Shown in pieces: positions 60,317-64,000 of a stretch of 64,000 bases of DNA; position 1 is the first letter of the stretch, and each line of letters begins with the position of its first letter. Made by a program: the position numbers and the translations under genes. The notes under the pieces were generated by a model. It was not told the DNA's origin. It did no database searches and saw only the letters and a list, made by a program, of their open reading frames with translations. Origin of the DNA: Frigoribacterium sp. JB110 (lineage in GTDB: Bacteria > Actinomycetota > Actinomycetes > Actinomycetales > Microbacteriaceae); assembly GCF_900163665.1 (NCBI RefSeq), contig NZ_FUIA01000026.1, positions 62,001 to 126,000 on the forward strand, written 5' to 3'.

Positions 60317-60322
60317 TACCGT
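60317..60322 (+). promoter_or_regulatory. -10 box of the 60330 lipoprotein gene (leaderless type)
   Basis: TACCGT ends seven bases before the ATG at 60330. Confidence 0.5.
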
Positions 60323-60329
60323 TGGGCAC

Positions 60330-60959
60330 ATGAACATCACGCGCAGTGTCGCCGCCATCGGCCTCCTCGCCCTCGTGGCAGCCGGTGCCGCCGCCTGTGT
60401 GCCGGAACCCGATGCGGACCCCACGGACCAGCCGGAGACAACAGCACCGGAGACGTCCCCGTCTGAGACCGCGGCCCCGGATACGACGGAGCCGACTCCC
60501 GAGCCTGCTGGCTTCGAGATGCCGGCGGACTGCGCGTCCGTGTACAGCGACGACATGTTCGAGTCGCTCGACGGCGCGGACGGGTTCCCGCTCAACGACC
60601 CCGGCCTGACCATGCTGTCGTCGGAAGTCGTCGGGGCACTCGAGGTCCTCGACCAGGTCGACGCGCTGCGGTGCACCTGGGGTGTCGCGAGCGAGATCGG
60701 CATCGCGACCACCGTCGCCGAGATCGACGACGCGCAGGCGGACGCGCTTCGCGCGGCGCTCGAGCAGTCGGGGCTCAGCTGCGTCGACGGCGAGCCCGAG
60801 GTGTGCTCGCTGAAGAACACCATCAACGGAGACGCAGGGCAGTCCGAGTCGACCGAAACGCACGTGTTCGGTGGAGGCGGCTGGGCCGCGACCCGTGAAC
60901 TGAATTCGTCGGTCGAGCCCGAGTACAGCGAATCGATCGCCGCGGCGCTCTGGTCCTGA
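60330..60959 (+). CDS. Uncharacterised actinobacterial lipoprotein
   Basis: Lipoprotein of 209 residues. The signal MNITRSVAAIGLLALVAAGAAAC ends in a lipobox AAAC (broken up here by its first Cys). A Thr/Glu/Pro-rich spacer of about 40 residues follows, then a compact domain with four cysteines (PADCASVYS, LRCTWG, LSCVDG, EVCSL) likely forming two disulfides. No family name is recognised. The start agrees with TACCGT seven bases upstream. Confidence 0.78.
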   Translation: MNITRSVAAIGLLALVAAGAAACVPEPDADPTDQPETTAPETSPSETAAPDTTEPTPEPAGFEMPADCASVYSDDMFESLDGADGFPLNDPGLTMLSSEVVGALEVLDQVDALRCTWGVASEIGIATTVAEIDDAQADALRAALEQSGLSCVDGEPEVCSLKNTINGDAGQSESTETHVFGGGGWAATRELNSSVEPEYSESIAAALWS

Positions 60960-61029
60960 TCGCGCGGCCCCAGGAGGCGTCGCAGGCGATTCATCTGGCG
61001 TGGTGCCCGCCGCGGCGGCGGGCGTGCGA

Positions 61030-61035
61030 TAGAAT
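61030..61035 (+). promoter_or_regulatory. Candidate -10 box of the SNF2 helicase gene
   Basis: TAGAAT sits 165 bases before the ATG at 61200, implying a mRNA leader of roughly 157 bases. No other gene is supported between them. Confidence 0.4.
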
Positions 61036-61199
61036 GTCCGCGGAGCTTACGTGTGTCCGTTCGTGTGACCCGTGAGCGACGTCGACGCCCGCGTGGCGAC
61101 GAGTCCGGATTCATCCGGATCGCACTGCCTCGCACCCGGCTCGCACATCAGGTCATCCGGAGGGGCAATCGCTCGTCGGAATCGACGCTCAGGAGGAGC

Positions 61200-63353
61200 A
61201 TGCCGACCACGGCACCCGCGCGGAAGCGCAAGAAGTCCTCGTTCGCACGCCGTGACGATGAGGCACCGATCATCCCGATCCTCGCTCGCAAGGTGCGGGA
61301 GGTCGAGGCCAAGGCGCAGAAGAACAAGCTGGGCCCGACGAACCGCGTCAAGTTCCAGGTGATCGCGTTCCTCGTCCGCGAGGAGCGCGCACGAGTGAAG
61401 GAAGCAGCAGCCTTCAGCGACTCGGCACGCGCCGAACTCCTCAAACGGCTCGATGGTGTGGCCACGATCCTCGCCAAGACGGCGGCGCGCGACACCTCGT
61501 TGATCCAGCTGCTCGAGGTCGATCACGCCACGAGCCCCGTCGCGCAGCGCATGCGCCGCGACTGGCTGCTCGAGTCCGGTGCCGAGCTGGCGCCGGAGGA
61601 GCTGATCATCGCCGATGCGAAGCCGGCGGCAGTCGAGCCGGTCGTGCCGAGGGTGGCGGCCGAGCGTGCCGTCGTTCCGGAGCAGATCGAGTACCGACGC
61701 GAAGCGAACCCGTTCCTCGAGCCGGATATCGCACGTCGGCCGCAGCCGCCGCGCCGCAGCCGTCTCGACGACTGGGAGCTGATGGGGCCGCTGTACAAGG
61801 CCTTCGAACTCGGTTCAGGCGGAGGCTCCGCGGTGATGCCGCTGCCGCCCGTTCCGGAGATCGACCGCGTCTCGCCCAAGGGGTTCGACGTGATGGTGCA
61901 CCAGTCGCGCTTCCTCGAATCCGTCCGAGCCGGCCACCGAACGTTCCTGCTCGCCGATGAGCCGGGTCTCGGAAAGACGGCGCAGTCGGTGCTCGCCGCC
62001 TCCGTGGCGAACGCCTTCCCGCTCGTGGTCGTGGTGCCCAATGTCGTGAAGATGAACTGGGCGCGCGAGGTCGAGCGATGGACTCCGCAGCGCCGCGCCA
62101 CCGTCATCAACGGCGACGGACAGGATGTCGACGCGTTCGCCGACATCTTCATCGTCAACTACGAGATCCTCGACCGCCACCTCGGCTGGCTCGCCACGAT
62201 CGGGTTGCGCGGCATGGTGGTCGACGAGGCGCACTTCATCAAGAACCTGTCGTCGCAGCGCTCGCAGAACGTGCTGGCGCTCGCTGAGCGCGTGCGAGAG
62301 ACGACGCCGGGCGGCAACCCGCTGCTGATGGCGCTCACCGGAACCCCGCTGATCAACGACGTCGAGGACTTCGATGCGATCTGGCGGTTCCTCGGCTGGG
62401 CGAACGGGGAGAAGCCGGGGCCTGAGCTGATGTCGAAGCTCGACTCGACCGGCCTCACGCCGGCGGACAAGGCCTTCTACCCTGAGGCGCGCAGCGCCGT
62501 CATCGATATGGGCATCGTCAGGCGCAGGAAGAAGGACGTCGCCAAGGACCTGCCTGACAAACTCGTCGCCGACATGCCGGTGCAGCTCGACGACGAATTC
62601 GGCCGGGGCATCCGCGATGCCGAGCGCAAGCTCGCCGCCCGTCTGGCCGCGCGCTACCGACGCATACTCGATGCGCGTGGTGACCGTGGGCTCGCGCCGG
62701 GCGAGATCGACGAGGACATCGTGCGTCTCGTCGCGCAGGGCGAACTCGACGAGTCGAAGGCAGCCGGCGCAGAGGGCGACAACGTCTTCTCGATGGTGCG
62801 CAGGATCGGTCAGGCCAAGGCGGGTCTCGCGGCCGACTATGCGGCGCAGCTGCAGCGCTCCGTCGGCAAGGTGGTCTACTTCGCCAAGCACATCGACGTG
62901 ATGGATCAGGCCGAGGCGCACTTCCGCGCCAACGAGATCAGGGCGGTGTCCATCCGCGGCGACCAGACCTCCGTGGCGCGACAGGCGGCGATCGATGCGT
63001 TCACGAACGATCCGGATGTCGGAATCATCGTGTGCTCGCTGACGGCGGCCGGAGTCGGTGTGAACCTGCAGGCGGCGTCGAACGTCGTGCTCGCTGAGCT
63101 GAGTTGGACGGCTGCGGAGCAGACGCAGGCGATCGACCGCGTGCACCGCATCGGCCAGGACGACCCGGTGACCGCGTGGCGCATCATCGCGGCGCACACC
63201 CTCGATACGAAGATCGCCGAGCTCATCGACCAGAAGGAGGGACTCGCCGCGCGAGCCCTCGACGGCGAGCAGACCGAGGAGGGTGCGGTCGAATCCGTGC
63301 AGCTCGCCGCGCTGATGCACGTGCTGCGGGCGGAGCTGCACCCTGGGGCCTGA
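61200..63353 (+). CDS. SNF2-family DEAD/DEAH ATPase
   Basis: DNA-dependent ATPase of the SNF2/Swi2 superfamily, 717 residues. The N-terminal 230 residues lack motifs and are charged. The ATPase core has DEPGLGKTAQS (motif I, Lys259), VVDEAHFIKN (motif II, 342-345), LTGTPLIND (motif III), then a second lobe with SLTAAGVGVNLQAAS (motif V) and QTQAIDRVHRIGQDDPV (motif VI). A coiled insertion sits between lobes (about 440-560). ATG 61200 follows an ideal AGGAGG. Such proteins remodel protein-DNA complexes in repair or restart. No methylase or nuclease partner is nearby. Confidence 0.92.
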   Translation: MPTTAPARKRKKSSFARRDDEAPIIPILARKVREVEAKAQKNKLGPTNRVKFQVIAFLVREERARVKEAAAFSDSARAELLKRLDGVATILAKTAARDTSLIQLLEVDHATSPVAQRMRRDWLLESGAELAPEELIIADAKPAAVEPVVPRVAAERAVVPEQIEYRREANPFLEPDIARRPQPPRRSRLDDWELMGPLYKAFELGSGGGSAVMPLPPVPEIDRVSPKGFDVMVHQSRFLESVRAGHRTFLLADEPGLGKTAQSVLAASVANAFPLVVVVPNVVKMNWAREVERWTPQRRATVINGDGQDVDAFADIFIVNYEILDRHLGWLATIGLRGMVVDEAHFIKNLSSQRSQNVLALAERVRETTPGGNPLLMALTGTPLINDVEDFDAIWRFLGWANGEKPGPELMSKLDSTGLTPADKAFYPEARSAVIDMGIVRRRKKDVAKDLPDKLVADMPVQLDDEFGRGIRDAERKLAARLAARYRRILDARGDRGLAPGEIDEDIVRLVAQGELDESKAAGAEGDNVFSMVRRIGQAKAGLAADYAAQLQRSVGKVVYFAKHIDVMDQAEAHFRANEIRAVSIRGDQTSVARQAAIDAFTNDPDVGIIVCSLTAAGVGVNLQAASNVVLAELSWTAAEQTQAIDRVHRIGQDDPVTAWRIIAAHTLDTKIAELIDQKEGLAARALDGEQTEEGAVESVQLAALMHVLRAELHPGA

Positions 63354-63440
63354 GAGCGCCGTCGACCGGGAGTCGCTGAGCGTTCATCCGGATGTCTGGG
63401 CGTGTCGCCTTCGACGTCATCTGGAGCGTGCGGTGCCCGC

Positions 63441-63446
63441 TACCCT
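63441..63446 (+). promoter_or_regulatory. -10 box of pfkA (leaderless type)
   Basis: TACCCT ends six bases before the ATG at 63453. Confidence 0.55.
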
Positions 63447-63452
63447 TGACGT

Positions 63453-64000
63453 ATGAAGATCGGCATCCTCACCTCTGGCGGCGACTGTCCTGGCTTGAAC
63501 GCCGTGATCCGCGGGGCCGTGCTCAACGGCACAGAGCACCACGGCATCGAGTTCGTCGGCATCCGCGACGGCTGGAAGGGGCTCGTCGAGGGCGACTTCT
63601 TCCCGCTGACGCGCCACCAGGTGAAGGGCCTGTCGAAGGTCGGAGGCACGATCCTCGGCACGAGCCGCACCAACCCGTACGACGGCGAGCGCGGCGGACC
63701 GGAGAACATCGCCAAGACGCTGTACGGGCACCACATCGACGGCGTCATCGCGATCGGCGGTGAGGGGACGCTCGCCGCCGCGCAGCGCCTCGCGAACGAC
63801 GGCATCAACGTGCTCGGCGTTCCCAAGACCATCGACAACGACCTGCGCGCGACCGACTACTCGTTCGGCTTCGACACCGCGGTGAACATCGCCACAGAGG
63901 CGATGGATCGCCTGCGCACGACGGGCGACTCGCACCAGCGCTGCATGGTGGCTGAGGTCATGGGGCGCCACGTGGGGTGGATCGCCCTGCACTCCGGCAT
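63453..64000 (+). CDS. pfkA: 6-phosphofructokinase (3' end outside window)
   Basis: Glycolytic enzyme phosphorylating fructose 6-phosphate; 182 codons are visible before the window ends, about half the gene. The N-terminal motif MKIGILTSGGDCPGLNAV, the phosphate loop IGGEGTLAAA, and PKTIDNDLRATDYSFGFDTA are all present. The residue at 105 is Gly (Asp in pyrophosphate-dependent enzymes) and at 125 Lys. This Gly/Lys combination is known from ATP-dependent actinobacterial enzymes, whereas pyrophosphate users have Asp/Lys. TACCCT six bases before the ATG supports the start. Confidence 0.95.
   Translation, partial: MKIGILTSGGDCPGLNAVIRGAVLNGTEHHGIEFVGIRDGWKGLVEGDFFPLTRHQVKGLSKVGGTILGTSRTNPYDGERGGPENIAKTLYGHHIDGVIAIGGEGTLAAAQRLANDGINVLGVPKTIDNDLRATDYSFGFDTAVNIATEAMDRLRTTGDSHQRCMVAEVMGRHVGWIALHSG

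Noticed and set aside
61053-61199. Longer SNF2 start at GTG 61053
   Set aside because: The extra 49 residues are Arg-rich without homology, while ATG 61200 has an ideal AGGAGG site.
61815-63341. 508-residue minus-strand frame under the SNF2 helicase
   Set aside because: Mirror frame; the helicase motifs lie on the plus strand.

Overview
The window is high-GC DNA from an actinobacterium, most likely a Microbacteriaceae member close to Microbacterium. This is inferred from gene content and style. The pointers are F1Fo ATPase genes followed by yaaA, a fused PhzE-type anthranilate synthase behind a Trp leader peptide, the dxr / site-2 protease / ispG neighbourhood, an LAxTG-anchored nuclease, and many genes whose -10 box sits 6-7 bases before the start codon, the pattern of leaderless mRNAs. 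No rRNA, tRNA, CRISPR array, transposase or integrase was seen.

Layout. 1-4610: the end of the ATP synthase operon (atpA partial, atpG, atpD, atpC) and yaaA. 4716-8904: a PP2C phosphatase and an orphan EccC/FtsK-like membrane ATPase. 8923-12385: an asparaginase-like protein, OsmC, an acyltransferase and an FKBP lipoprotein. 12392-20005: isoprenoid genes dxr and ispG, with a MurE-family ligase, a site-2 protease and the attenuated trpEG gene between them. 20018-26764: an MmcQ-like gene, a degenerate stretch, and a LysR-linked block holding an FAD oxidoreductase, a uronate-dehydrogenase-like enzyme and a three-part ABC importer. 26908-31568: an ArsR/CDF metal pair, an LLM flavoenzyme, a GDSL hydrolase, and a TetR regulator divergent from a paired SMR exporter.

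31602-41291 is the translation block proS, (secreted nuclease), nusA, ylxR, infB, rbfA, without rimP. 41396-45943 carries a lone MftD-like flavoenzyme and a TetR-led ABC exporter operon. 46055-49899 has mutY, a lipoprotein, an XRE-cupin regulator and a thioredoxin-reductase-like/methyltransferase fusion. 49955-53494 is truB, two small membrane proteins, ribF and deoC. 53625-60235 is metal handling: a copper P-type ATPase behind a CsoR-like box, and a metallophore-type ABC importer plus MFS protein behind a Fur/Zur-like box. 60330-64000 has a lipoprotein, a SNF2 helicase and the start of pfkA.

Regulation is unusually readable here. Palindromic operators lie at or near the promoters of the ArsR, both TetR, LysR, copper and metallophore units. 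A seven-residue Trp leader with a terminator precedes trpEG. Five of the convergent gene pairs are separated by hairpins, including one with two perfect 25-base arms. The best candidates for something undescribed are the lone MftD-like gene with its upstream palindrome, the coupled oxidoreductase/ABC block at 21999-26764, the orphan EccC-like ATPase, and the redox/methyltransferase fusion.
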